Positions 48,501 through 55,839 of a stretch of 57,304 bases of DNA are shown one piece after another. The stretch covers positions 1-57,304 of the forward strand of contig JAZNHR010000036.1 in the NCBI GenBank assembly GCA_045577075.1, written 5' to 3'. A model generated the notes under the pieces. The model did not search any database. It saw only the letters and a program-made list of their open reading frames with translations, and was not told the DNA's origin. A program made the position numbers and the translations under genes. Within the stretch, counting starts at the first letter, position 1; each line of letters starts with the position of its first letter. The DNA comes from SIG447 sp045577075 (GTDB lineage: Bacteria; Bacillota; Clostridia; UMGS1883; UMGS1540).

Positions 48501-50021
48501 TTATTTTTTAAAAATGCGATAAATGCGTGCTTCGGCACGGTCTAAAGGCGCAAATTCCTCTCGAAAGCCGTCAAAACCGAGGCTTTCTGTAAGTGACGCG
48601 GCAATTTCCTCGCCGGGCAGCTGCTCGTTTATATATAAAAGAAAGGACGGCTTTCCCGAAAGGTGTACGAAAAGCTGTTCTGTTTCATGGGGCATGATAA
48701 ACGCCGTTTCGGAAAAATACATAAAGTCGGGAAGCTGCAAAAGAAATTGGGCTTCGTGGGTATAGACCATAACGCAGGTCTGCCCCCGCTCCCTTTGCAG
48801 AAACGCTTTGTAATCAGGTGGCATGCGGTAGAGATAATTTTCGCCCTTTGCGTCTGCCGCCGGGCTAAAAAGGCGAATTCCACCATTGATAAAAAGACCG
48901 AGTGCCAATAAAATCGCGATGACAGCTTTCCTCTCCTGAAATGCCGCCCAAATCACATACACCAAGAGGACGCAAACCATGGGCACAATGGGCGCAATAT
49001 AGCGGTCTGCCTGATAAGGGGCAACCTTACAAATCACCAGAAAATACAAAAGAGAGGCGCCAAACAGAAAAGACAGTTCCGGGTTTACCTTCTGCCGCCG
49101 GCGGATAAGTCGAAGGGCGGCGACGAAGGCAAGCAGGAAGGGAACCGCGCCAAGCCCCCTATACAGCACATAGGAAAAAATTTTAATGTTTCGGAAAAGG
49201 GAGCTGTGCGCCGCGTTGTAAAATGCCTCATCGCCCCGAAAGCTTTGAAACAGCTGCCCGAAAACCGCCGGCCATGCAAGGCAAAACAAAAGTGCGGAAA
49301 GGACGAGAAGCCCAAAATAGGCTGCCAGCCTATTTTGGCTTCGGCGCAGAAACATGCAGTAAAAGACGGCACAGAACGCCAGAAACACAAAAAAGTAATA
49401 GTGGGTCATGGCGGCAAGAAACACGGTGGTGACAAGGGCGACGGCCAAAGGCCAAGACATTTCCCCCTGCCTTTCCAAAAGGCGAAGATGGACAAACAAA
49501 ACCGCGACGGTTAAAAAGGTTAAAAGGGCGTACATCCGCACAAACGTGGCCATATTGATATAGTGCACGCAAAACCCGTAAAGCATGACCCCCAAAAGTG
49601 CCCACGCCCTGTCTCTACAAAGTTGCATACCAATCAGGTAGAGAAAAATGCACGTGCCGACGGAAAACAGCAGATTTGGCACAATGGCAAGGTATTTTGC
49701 ATACGAGCCGGGGAAAAGGGAGGAAAGGGTGTGCAATATTAGGTAAAAAAACGGCGGATGCACGTCCGTACGCTGGTTTTCCAGCACTGTCCCATATTGA
49801 AAGCCGTCTTTCGCCGTCATATAGGCTTTGATGTCCGCCGGGGTGTTCCACCGCACGCCTTCGGCAGTATGTGTTTCGTAGTGAAACTGCGTGTTGGAAA
49901 GCCCGTAGGAATACACCTCGTCACAATGAAAGCCCTCTTTTTGGCTTGCCCAATACAGCGCATTCCCTAAAGACAGTATGCAAAGTAATACCAGAAGCAC
50001 GACCGCTGTTTTCTTTTCCAT
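48501..50021 (-). CDS. GT39-type membrane glycosyltransferase
   Basis: 506 residues with about ten or more transmembrane helices. The first extracytoplasmic loop EGFHCDEVYSYGLSN carries the acidic residue typical of the GT-C fold, and QRTDVHPPFFYLILHTLSSL is the second conserved loop of dolichyl-phosphate-mannose-type (PMT/ArnT-like) transferases. These use a lipid-phosphate sugar to modify proteins or glycolipids outside the membrane. Donor and acceptor are unknown. ATG 50021 follows GGGGAGAGG. A terminator separates it from the oxidoreductase gene upstream. Confidence 0.82.
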   Translation of the reverse strand: MEKKTAVVLLVLLCILSLGNALYWASQKEGFHCDEVYSYGLSNTQFHYETHTAEGVRWNTPADIKAYMTAKDGFQYGTVLENQRTDVHPPFFYLILHTLSSLFPGSYAKYLAIVPNLLFSVGTCIFLYLIGMQLCRDRAWALLGVMLYGFCVHYINMATFVRMYALLTFLTVAVLFVHLRLLERQGEMSWPLAVALVTTVFLAAMTHYYFFVFLAFCAVFYCMFLRRSQNRLAAYFGLLVLSALLFCLAWPAVFGQLFQSFRGDEAFYNAAHSSLFRNIKIFSYVLYRGLGAVPFLLAFVAALRLIRRRQKVNPELSFLFGASLLYFLVICKVAPYQADRYIAPIVPMVCVLLVYVIWAAFQERKAVIAILLALGLFINGGIRLFSPAADAKGENYLYRMPPDYKAFLQRERGQTCVMVYTHEAQFLLQLPDFMYFSETAFIMPHETEQLFVHLSGKPSFLLYINEQLPGEEIAASLTESLGFDGFREEFAPLDRAEARIYRIFKK

Positions 50022-50054
50022 TTTCCTCTCCCCTTTCTTTTTGACAAAACAAAA

Positions 50055-50089
50055 ACCACCCGAAAAACCTTCTCGCTTTTTCGGGTGGT
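50055..50089 (-). terminator. Terminator of the oxidoreductase gene
   Basis: ACCACCCGAAAAA / TTTTTCGGGTGGT stem (13 bp) with a 9-nt loop and a T-run on the minus strand, 15 nt past the oxidoreductase stop. No separate promoter was seen between it and the glycosyltransferase start. Confidence 0.8.
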
Positions 50090-50104
50090 ACTTTTTTTAT
50101 TTCT

Positions 50105-51127
50105 TTACAGGGTGACGCGCCGGTGGGTCTTGCCGGATTCATACAGGGCACAAACCATTTCCTGGGTTTTAATCGCTTCCTCGCCGGACAGGGCAGGGGT
50201 TTCGCCACGTCTGAGGCTATCATAAAAGTCCGCAACCTGCTTATAGTGCCCTATACCCCAGTAGCCCTTGCCGGGGGTCTCGGGGCCGGGGGCTGCGTCA
50301 TTATCTCTTTCCAGTACGCGGCCGTCGCTAAACGTGATTGTCGCCTTGGACGCTTCCATGTGCACCTTGCCGTTTTCGCAAAGAATATCAATAGTGATAT
50401 CTTCGTTTTCACCATAGTAGTTGACAAGGTGGAACATGGTTCTAACGCCGTTTTTATATACGATAATGCCTTCCGCCATGTCCTCGACCTCGATGGTGGG
50501 GTGGGTGCGGTTTGCAATAAACGCCTCTACGTAGTCAATGGGGCTGTCCATAAACCAGCGGAGCATGTCCAGTGTATGAATTGCCTGGTTTATGATAACG
50601 CCGCCGCCTTCCATATCCCAGGTGCCGCGCCAGGCGTCGGTAGCGTAGTAAGAATCGGGTCTATCCCAGTAAAGGGCGCATTTTGCACAGAGCACTTTTC
50701 CGAGTTCGCCGCGCTCCAGCGTTTCTTTAACGAGTACAGAGCCGGGATTGCAGCGGTTTTGGAAAATAACGCCTAAGGTCTTACCCGATTTTTTTGCCGC
50801 CTCGTTCATTGCCTTTGCATCTTCCAGTTTGATTGCCATGGGCTTTTCCGTCAATACGTGCTTGCCGCATTCCAAGGCATAAATGGCCATGGGGGCATGG
50901 AGATAGTGGGGCGTGGCGATATGAATAACGTCAATGTCCGGTGCTTTGCACAGCTCTTTCCAGTCCGTATACACACGGCAGGAAAACTCTGCTGCCGTTT
51001 TCTCCGCGCGTTCACGGATTTCGTCACAAACAGCTACAATTTCCGCATCCGGTGCGGCACTGATTGCCCGGGTATGTAAAGGATGAATATGACCACAGCC
51101 GATAATGGCGGCTCTAATTTTTTCCAT
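50105..51127 (-). CDS. Gfo/Idh/MocA-family NAD(P)-dependent oxidoreductase
   Basis: 340 residues. The Rossmann motif is AAIIGCGHIHPLHTRAISAA at the N-terminus; VLTEKPMAIKLEDAKAMNEA contains the EKP motif with the conserved lysine; the C-terminal domain shows EGGGVIINQAIHTLDMLRWF with a probable catalytic histidine. Members oxidise or reduce hydroxyl groups of sugars, inositols and related compounds. The neighbouring PfkB kinase suggests sugar metabolism, but a truncated sigG lies between. Own promoter and terminator. Confidence 0.88.
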   Translation of the reverse strand: MEKIRAAIIGCGHIHPLHTRAISAAPDAEIVAVCDEIRERAEKTAAEFSCRVYTDWKELCKAPDIDVIHIATPHYLHAPMAIYALECGKHVLTEKPMAIKLEDAKAMNEAAKKSGKTLGVIFQNRCNPGSVLVKETLERGELGKVLCAKCALYWDRPDSYYATDAWRGTWDMEGGGVIINQAIHTLDMLRWFMDSPIDYVEAFIANRTHPTIEVEDMAEGIIVYKNGVRTMFHLVNYYGENEDITIDILCENGKVHMEASKATITFSDGRVLERDNDAAPGPETPGKGYWGIGHYKQVADFYDSLRRGETPALSGEEAIKTQEMVCALYESGKTHRRVTL

Positions 51128-51169
51128 GAATTTCTCTCCTTTTTTGCTTTCGGAACCATATTTTCGTAC

Positions 51170-51198
51170 AGTATATCACATTCTTTCTAAAAGTGCAA
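51170..51198 (-). promoter_or_regulatory. Promoter of the oxidoreductase gene
   Basis: Minus strand TTGCAC (51193-51198), 17-nt spacer, TATACT (51170-51175), extended -10 TGA. It lies 37 nt downstream of the truncated sigG stop. Confidence 0.65.
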
Positions 51199-51234
51199 GC
51201 ACTCTTTTGGGAAATGCAAAAGAAAGTTGGTTTT

Positions 51235-51540
51235 TCACCCTTGTACGTTCATTGGCACGGCGTATGTTGAAAATTTTACGCCGTGGGAAAGGTCAAAATT
51301 ATCAATTGCCTTCATAAGACCAATGCATCCGACCTGAAATAAATCGTCCACATGCTCGCCCCGGTTTTGGAATCGCTGAATTACGCTTAAAACAAGGCGG
51401 AGATTTCCCTCGATAAAGCTTTCCCGTGCCTTCTTGTTTCCGTTTTTAATTTCGAGAAGCAGTTTTTCCTTTTCCGCATCGTTTAATATGGGTAGTTTTG
51501 CCGTGTTTACGCCGCTGATGTCCACCTTATACATTGCCAT
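51235..51540 (-). pseudogene. sigG: RNA polymerase sporulation sigma factor SigG, truncated after region 2
   Basis: 101 residues from ATG 51540 (GGGAGAG upstream). MYKVDISGVNTAKLPILNDA followed by NLRLVLSVIQRFQNRGEHVD and DLFQVGCIGLMKAIDNFDLS matches the start and region 2 of sigma-G, the late forespore sigma factor of about 257 residues. At KFSTYAVPM the match stops and four unrelated residues (NVQG) precede a TGA. Regions 3 and 4 (-35 recognition) are absent, and the next 107 bases hold another gene's promoter, so this is a deletion, not a simple frameshift. Either a pseudogene or an assembly junction. Confidence 0.8.
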
Positions 51541-51584
51541 TTCCGCTCTCTCCCTTTTTTGTAAAAATTTCGTTTGAATACACA

Positions 51585-51626
51585 AAAAATCCCTCCGGAT
51601 TAGTATGTATCCGAAGGGATTTTTTT
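51585..51626 (-). terminator. Terminator of the amino-acid ABC/PfkB transcript
   Basis: Minus strand ATCCCTTCGGAT / ATCCGGAGGGAT stem with an 8-nt loop, A-run before and T-run after, so it can work in both directions. It lies 16 nt past the PfkB stop. Confidence 0.8.
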
Positions 51627-51641
51627 ATGCGGTAAATCGCG

Positions 51642-52715
51642 TTATCTCTTTACGCGAGCATTGCCTTCCCAGATGCTCCAAACCTGTTCTTCGTCAGCAG
51701 GCTGTGCATAGTCTGTGAGGAATGTGGTAGCCATGGCGCCGCTGGCCCAGCCGAACTGAATCCATTTTTCCGGTTCCCAGCCACGGAGAATGGCATAGAG
51801 CATACCGCCAACAAAGCCGTCGCCGCCGCCGATACGGTCGAGAACGTGGATTTCGCGGGGTTCTACCACGTGCCAGTTGTCGCCTTCCAGCATGATGCCG
51901 CCCCAGAGGTGGCAGTTGGTGTTAACAACCTGACGGAGTGTGGTAGCGTATACGGAAGTGTGGGGATATGCCTTCTTTACTTCCATAATCATGCCCTTGA
52001 AGGATTCAATTTTGGAGCCGATATCCTTGCCGCCTGCTTCCGGGCCTTCGATGCCGAGGCAAAGCTGGAAGTCTTCTTCGTTACCGATGAGAATGTCGGA
52101 AACGCTTGCAATTTCAGAGAAGCTCTTATGGAGTTCTTCTTCGCGGCCAATCCAGAAGGATGCGCGGTGATTGAGGTCAAAGGAAATGAGTGTGCCGTAC
52201 TTCTTTGCAGCGCGTGCAAGCTCGAGGCAGAAAGTGGTCGTATCGGGAGAAAGGGCTGCGATAAGACCGGAAAGGTGGAGTACCTGTACGCCTTCTTCGC
52301 CGAAGATGCGTTCGAGGTCAAAGTCCTTAATGTTCAGTGTTCTGCCGACTTCGCCTGCTCTGTCATTCTGTACGCGGGGACCACGGGAGCCGTAGCCGCT
52401 GTCAGCAATATTGAACTGGTGACGGTAGCCCCAGGGGCCGCCCTGTTCTACTTCCTTACCTTCGTATGCCATGTGGCGGGCAGAGAGATTAGACTTAATA
52501 AAGTGTGCAATGGGGCTGCCTTTAACGAATGTGGTCAGAACCTTTACGGGGAGACCGAGGTAGGAAGATACGCTGGCAACGTTGGTTTCAGCGCTTGTTG
52601 CCTGCATGATGAAGCGGTCAGAAGAATGTGTGGGCTGACCGTTTTCCGGGGTGATACGAACACCCATACTGGTAGGTACTACCAGTGACCATTTGCAATT
52701 TTCTTTCAGTTTCAT
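51642..52715 (-). CDS. PfkB-family carbohydrate kinase (2-keto-3-deoxygluconate kinase-like)
   Basis: 357-residue ribokinase-fold kinase. The adenine/phosphate motif with the catalytic aspartate is LDRIGGGDGFVGGMLYAILR near residue 310; the N-terminal substrate half shows ATSAETNVASVSSYLGLPVK and the middle LISFDLNHRASFW and LIGNEEDFQLCLG, which favour the 2-keto-3-deoxygluconate kinase branch. The substrate remains uncertain. It follows the ABC ATPase gene by 26 nt with no terminator between and probably shares its transcript. Confidence 0.85.
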   Translation of the reverse strand: MKLKENCKWSLVVPTSMGVRITPENGQPTHSSDRFIMQATSAETNVASVSSYLGLPVKVLTTFVKGSPIAHFIKSNLSARHMAYEGKEVEQGGPWGYRHQFNIADSGYGSRGPRVQNDRAGEVGRTLNIKDFDLERIFGEEGVQVLHLSGLIAALSPDTTTFCLELARAAKKYGTLISFDLNHRASFWIGREEELHKSFSEIASVSDILIGNEEDFQLCLGIEGPEAGGKDIGSKIESFKGMIMEVKKAYPHTSVYATTLRQVVNTNCHLWGGIMLEGDNWHVVEPREIHVLDRIGGGDGFVGGMLYAILRGWEPEKWIQFGWASGAMATTFLTDYAQPADEEQVWSIWEGNARVKR

Positions 52716-52741
52716 TGTAAAATACCTTCTTTCTTTTATAT

Positions 52742-53488
52742 TTAAATAATTTTACGCAAAAAGGATTGGGTACGGGGGCTCTTGGGATTTTCAAAAATCT
52801 CCGCAGGCGTCCCTTTTTCAATAATGGAGCCGCTGTCCATAAAGATGACGGTGTCAGCGACCTCGCGGGCAAACCCCATTTCGTGGGTAACGATAACCAT
52901 GGTCATCCCTTCCCGGGCAAGCTGCTTCATAACGTCCAGCACCTCGCCAACCATTTCGGGGTCGAGAGCACTCGTCGGCTCGTCAAAGAGCATCACGTCC
53001 GGATTCATACAAAGGGCGCGCACAATGGCAATACGCTGTTTTTGCCCACCGGAAAGCTGAGAAGGGTAGGCCTCGGCGCGGTCACGAAGGCCAACGCGCT
53101 CGAGAAGTGCATACGCCTTTTCTTCCGCCTCCTCGCGGCTCATTTTGAGGAGCTTCATGGGTGCGAGCGTCATATTGCGAAGCACGGTATAGTGGGGAAA
53201 CAGATTAAACTGCTGAAACACCATGCCCATTTTCTGGCGCATACGGTTTATATCGACTTTAGGGTCTGTAATATCTGTCCCCTCAAAGTAAATGTGACCA
53301 CCCGTAGGCTCCTCCAAAAGATTTAAAGACCGCAGGTATGTAGACTTTCCACTTCCCGAAGGGCCAATCACAACCACAACCTCGCCGCGGTGAATTTCCG
53401 TATCCACCCCCGAAAGGGCGTGGATGGTGCCTTTAAAGCATTTGGAAAGCCCTTCGGTGCGGATAATCACATCAGTGTTATCTTTCAC
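52742..53488 (-). CDS. Polar amino-acid ABC transporter ATP-binding protein (GlnQ-like)
   Basis: 248 residues: Walker A VIGPSGSGKSTYLRSLNLLE (near residue 36), Q-loop GMVFQQFNLFPHYTVL, signature LSGGQKQRIAIVRALCMNPD, Walker B VMLFDEPTSALDPEM and the switch histidine in VTHEMGFAREVAD. It closely resembles GlnQ/HisP ATPases of polar amino-acid importers. Start overlaps the permease 3' end by 11 nt. Confidence 0.93.
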   Translation of the reverse strand: MKDNTDVIIRTEGLSKCFKGTIHALSGVDTEIHRGEVVVVIGPSGSGKSTYLRSLNLLEEPTGGHIYFEGTDITDPKVDINRMRQKMGMVFQQFNLFPHYTVLRNMTLAPMKLLKMSREEAEEKAYALLERVGLRDRAEAYPSQLSGGQKQRIAIVRALCMNPDVMLFDEPTSALDPEMVGEVLDVMKQLAREGMTMVIVTHEMGFAREVADTVIFMDSGSIIEKGTPAEIFENPKSPRTQSFLRKII

Positions 53489-54860
53489 TATTTCTCAGCC
53501 TCCTTTCAAGGAGTGTTACAAGGTGCTGGAGCGTCAGCACCATGACAAGATAAATGAGTGCCGCCGCAATAAGGGGCATAAACGCCGTATAGGTTGCGGC
53601 ACGGATGGCATTGATCGAGTACATAAGGTCACCAAGACCGATGTAGAACGCAATGGATGTTTCCTTTAAAAGGACAACAAATTCGTTTGCGAGAGAGGGC
53701 AGCACGGTTTTAAATGCCTGGGGCAGGACGATATAGAACATCGTCTGCATATACCCAAAGCCAAGGCTTCTGCCGGCTTCCGTCTGGCCGTTGTCAATAC
53801 TCATAATACCGCCGCGGACAATTTCGGCAACGTATGCGCCGGAGTTTAACCCAAAGCAAACCACCGCCGCCAAAAACTTATCAATGCCGAGGGGCATGAA
53901 GATTACGAAGTAGATAATCATAATCTGTACCACCACGGGCGTGCCGCGGATGACAGTCAGATACACCTGACAAATGCCGTTAATAATTTTAAGCCACAGA
54001 CCGCGTTTCGTCTGTTTTAAATATGTAGCACGGATAAATGCCACGATAAAGCCGATGATAATACCTAAAATCAGGGCAAATACCGTAAGCTTTATGGTAG
54101 ACCAAAGACCGCTTACAATGGTTTTCCATCTGCCGGCCTCGATAAAGTTACGGGTAAAATCCCGTTTTTGCTTATTCCAAAAGCGGCCGAGTGCGGAAGA
54201 TGTATCGGGTTTCTCGTTTTGGGTGACCCCCATAGAGTCGAGAAAGCCGAGCTTTATGTTTTCCGACTCGAACTTCTTTTCCTCCGTTGTGCCGTCCTCG
54301 TTTGTGCGAAGGGCACTCGTTTTGGGCATAATGTCCTTCTTGATATCTATAAGACCGCCATAAACGGCATTTACAACCTCGTCACTTGCATAGAGAACAA
54401 AGCCCTCGTGGGTATCATACACCGAAATTTGGCAGGGCACTTCCTTCTCCCCAGCCGATGCAATCAGCTCTGAGAGAAGAGGCTCAAACTCCATTTTAAA
54501 GTGGAGCTTGGATTTGTACATGGCGGTGCCTTCTTTTCGCTCGTCTGCCGACAAAAATGTGTCATAATGGGGCGCGACGGCACTGTGGATGTCCAGTGTT
54601 TTCACGGTGCAGTCCAGAATAATATCCTTTTCGTTGCCGTAGGAAACCCCATTGACGGTAACATGATTTTTCTCCGCCACCGCCCGAACGGGAGCCGCTG
54701 CGGCAAGGCTATCCAGCTTTTCATTGACAAAGCGTTCTGCTTCTTCCCTTGTCATTTCGGACGCGACGGTGTCACTCCGAAGGGCGAGGGCAAAGGTGCC
54801 GACAAGTAGGGCGACGAGAAGCACCACTATGCCCAGTGTAATCCATTTCTTCTTCTGCAT
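53478..54860 (-). CDS. Amino-acid ABC transporter permease with an extra N-terminal extracytoplasmic domain
   Basis: 460 residues, about twice the usual 220-240. Residues 1-30 are a basic start plus one membrane helix (ITLGIVVLLVALLVGTFALA). Residues about 31-235 form a soluble, presumably outside domain (EEAERFVNEKLDSLAAAAPV, KLHFKMEFEPLLSELIASAG, SVYDTHEGFVLYASDEVVNA) that I cannot assign; it is not a standard solute-binding domain, which is a separate gene here. Residues about 240-455 are a normal HisM/GlnP permease with the ATPase-coupling loop EAGRSLGFGYMQTMFYIVLP. It lies between the binding protein and ATPase genes. Confidence 0.88.
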   Translation of the reverse strand: MQKKKWITLGIVVLLVALLVGTFALALRSDTVASEMTREEAERFVNEKLDSLAAAAPVRAVAEKNHVTVNGVSYGNEKDIILDCTVKTLDIHSAVAPHYDTFLSADERKEGTAMYKSKLHFKMEFEPLLSELIASAGEKEVPCQISVYDTHEGFVLYASDEVVNAVYGGLIDIKKDIMPKTSALRTNEDGTTEEKKFESENIKLGFLDSMGVTQNEKPDTSSALGRFWNKQKRDFTRNFIEAGRWKTIVSGLWSTIKLTVFALILGIIIGFIVAFIRATYLKQTKRGLWLKIINGICQVYLTVIRGTPVVVQIMIIYFVIFMPLGIDKFLAAVVCFGLNSGAYVAEIVRGGIMSIDNGQTEAGRSLGFGYMQTMFYIVLPQAFKTVLPSLANEFVVLLKETSIAFYIGLGDLMYSINAIRAATYTAFMPLIAAALIYLVMVLTLQHLVTLLERRLRNSER

Positions 54861-54870
54861 ACGATTTCTC

Positions 54871-54927
54871 CTTTAAACAGTTCTTTTAAAGGCAAGCGGA
54901 ATTTTGCGTTTAAAACAGCTGTTTAAA
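54871..54927. repeat. Two similar AT-rich dyads upstream of the permease gene
   Basis: TTTAAACAGTTCTTTTAAA (about 54873-54891) and TTTAAAACAGCTGTTTAAAA (about 54908-54927), the second with a perfect 12-nt palindrome AAACAGCTGTTT. They lie between the terminator after the binding-protein gene and the permease start. They could be protein-binding sites or RNA-processing sites; the resemblance may be chance in an AT-rich spacer. Confidence 0.3.
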
Positions 54928-54934
54928 AACCGGA

Positions 54935-54963
54935 CAAAAAGCGGGAGAAACTCCCGCTTTTTG
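54935..54963 (-). terminator. Intrinsic terminator between binding-protein and permease genes
   Basis: CAAAAAGCGGGAG / CTCCCGCTTTTTG stem with a 3-nt loop, 17 nt past the binding-protein stop. In binding-protein operons such a partial terminator raises the binding protein over the membrane parts; no new promoter was seen after it. Confidence 0.8.
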
Positions 54964-54980
54964 CGCAGTTTATATTTTGA

Positions 54981-55769
54981 TTATTCAGCTTTGATGTACT
55001 TTGCAATGATGGTATCGATGGTGCCGTCCGCCGTCAGCTTTTCAAGTGCCTTGTTAAGGTCAGCAAGAAGCTGGGCGTTGTCCTTGGAAACGGCAATTGC
55101 ATAGTCTTCTACTGCATATTCTGTTTCCAGAATCTTCAGGCCTTCGTTTTCTGCAACGAATGCTTTTGCAGGTTCGTTATCGATAATCACAGCGTCAACG
55201 TCGCCACCTTTGAGGGCAATAATCGCATCTGCACCCTTGCCGTAGCTTGTTACGTTCTCCTCGCCGTAATCGTCCTTAGAGTACATATCGCCTGTGGTGC
55301 CGAGCTGTGTGCCGATTTTCTTGCCGGCAAGGTCGTCCAGCGTTGCAATGGAGGAATTTTCTGTAACGATAACCACCTGTACGCCGGTAGCATAGCTGTG
55401 GGTAAAGTTTACTTCCTTCTTACGTTCGTCCGTTACGGTCATACCTGCAATACCGACCTGTACTTCGCCCTGCTGTACGGAAGCGATAATGGAATCAAAT
55501 TCCATGTCCACAACTTCGAGGGTTGTGCCCAGTTCCTTTGCAAGTGCGCCTGCAATTTCAATGTCGATACCCTTAAACTCTTCGCCTTCCTTGTATTCGT
55601 ACGGCGGGAAAGCAGCGTTGGTGCCCATCTTAAGGGGTGCTGTGTAGGTGCCTTCGTAAGCTGCTGCATTGTCTGCTACCGGAGACGGTGCAGGCGTGCC
55701 CTGCTTTGCACAGGCTGCAAAGGAAAATACCATGACAGCCGCTAATAAAAACAGTAATGCTTTTTTCAT
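54981..55769 (-). CDS. Amino-acid ABC transporter substrate-binding lipoprotein
   Basis: 262 residues from ATG 55769 (GGAGG upstream). The signal peptide ends in a lipobox, FSFAAC, with the lipidated Cys20. The mature part is a family-3 periplasmic-binding fold: AAFPPYEYKEGEEFKGIDIE near residue 50, VQVGIAGMTVTDERKKEVNF near 105 and KIGTQLGTTGDMYSKDDYG near 150. It captures a polar amino acid outside the membrane for the permease and ATPase encoded next. The exact amino acid is not evident. Confidence 0.93.
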   Translation of the reverse strand: MKKALLFLLAAVMVFSFAACAKQGTPAPSPVADNAAAYEGTYTAPLKMGTNAAFPPYEYKEGEEFKGIDIEIAGALAKELGTTLEVVDMEFDSIIASVQQGEVQVGIAGMTVTDERKKEVNFTHSYATGVQVVIVTENSSIATLDDLAGKKIGTQLGTTGDMYSKDDYGEENVTSYGKGADAIIALKGGDVDAVIIDNEPAKAFVAENEGLKILETEYAVEDYAIAVSKDNAQLLADLNKALEKLTADGTIDTIIAKYIKAE

Positions 55770-55802
55770 GAGAATAACCTCCAAAAAATTTTAATCGCCT
55801 AT

Positions 55803-55831
55803 ATTATACATTGCAATGCAAAAAAATGCAA
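55803..55831 (-). promoter_or_regulatory. Promoter of the amino-acid ABC transporter operon
   Basis: Minus strand TTGCAT (55826-55831), 17-nt spacer, TATAAT (55803-55808). It starts 9 nt past the rqcH stop. Confidence 0.65.
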
Positions 55832-55839
55832 GCACTTTT

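Noticed and set aside
51846..52688. 280-codon open frame on the plus strand opposite the PfkB kinase
   Set aside because: Antisense to a well-supported kinase gene; no family resemblance or start signal.
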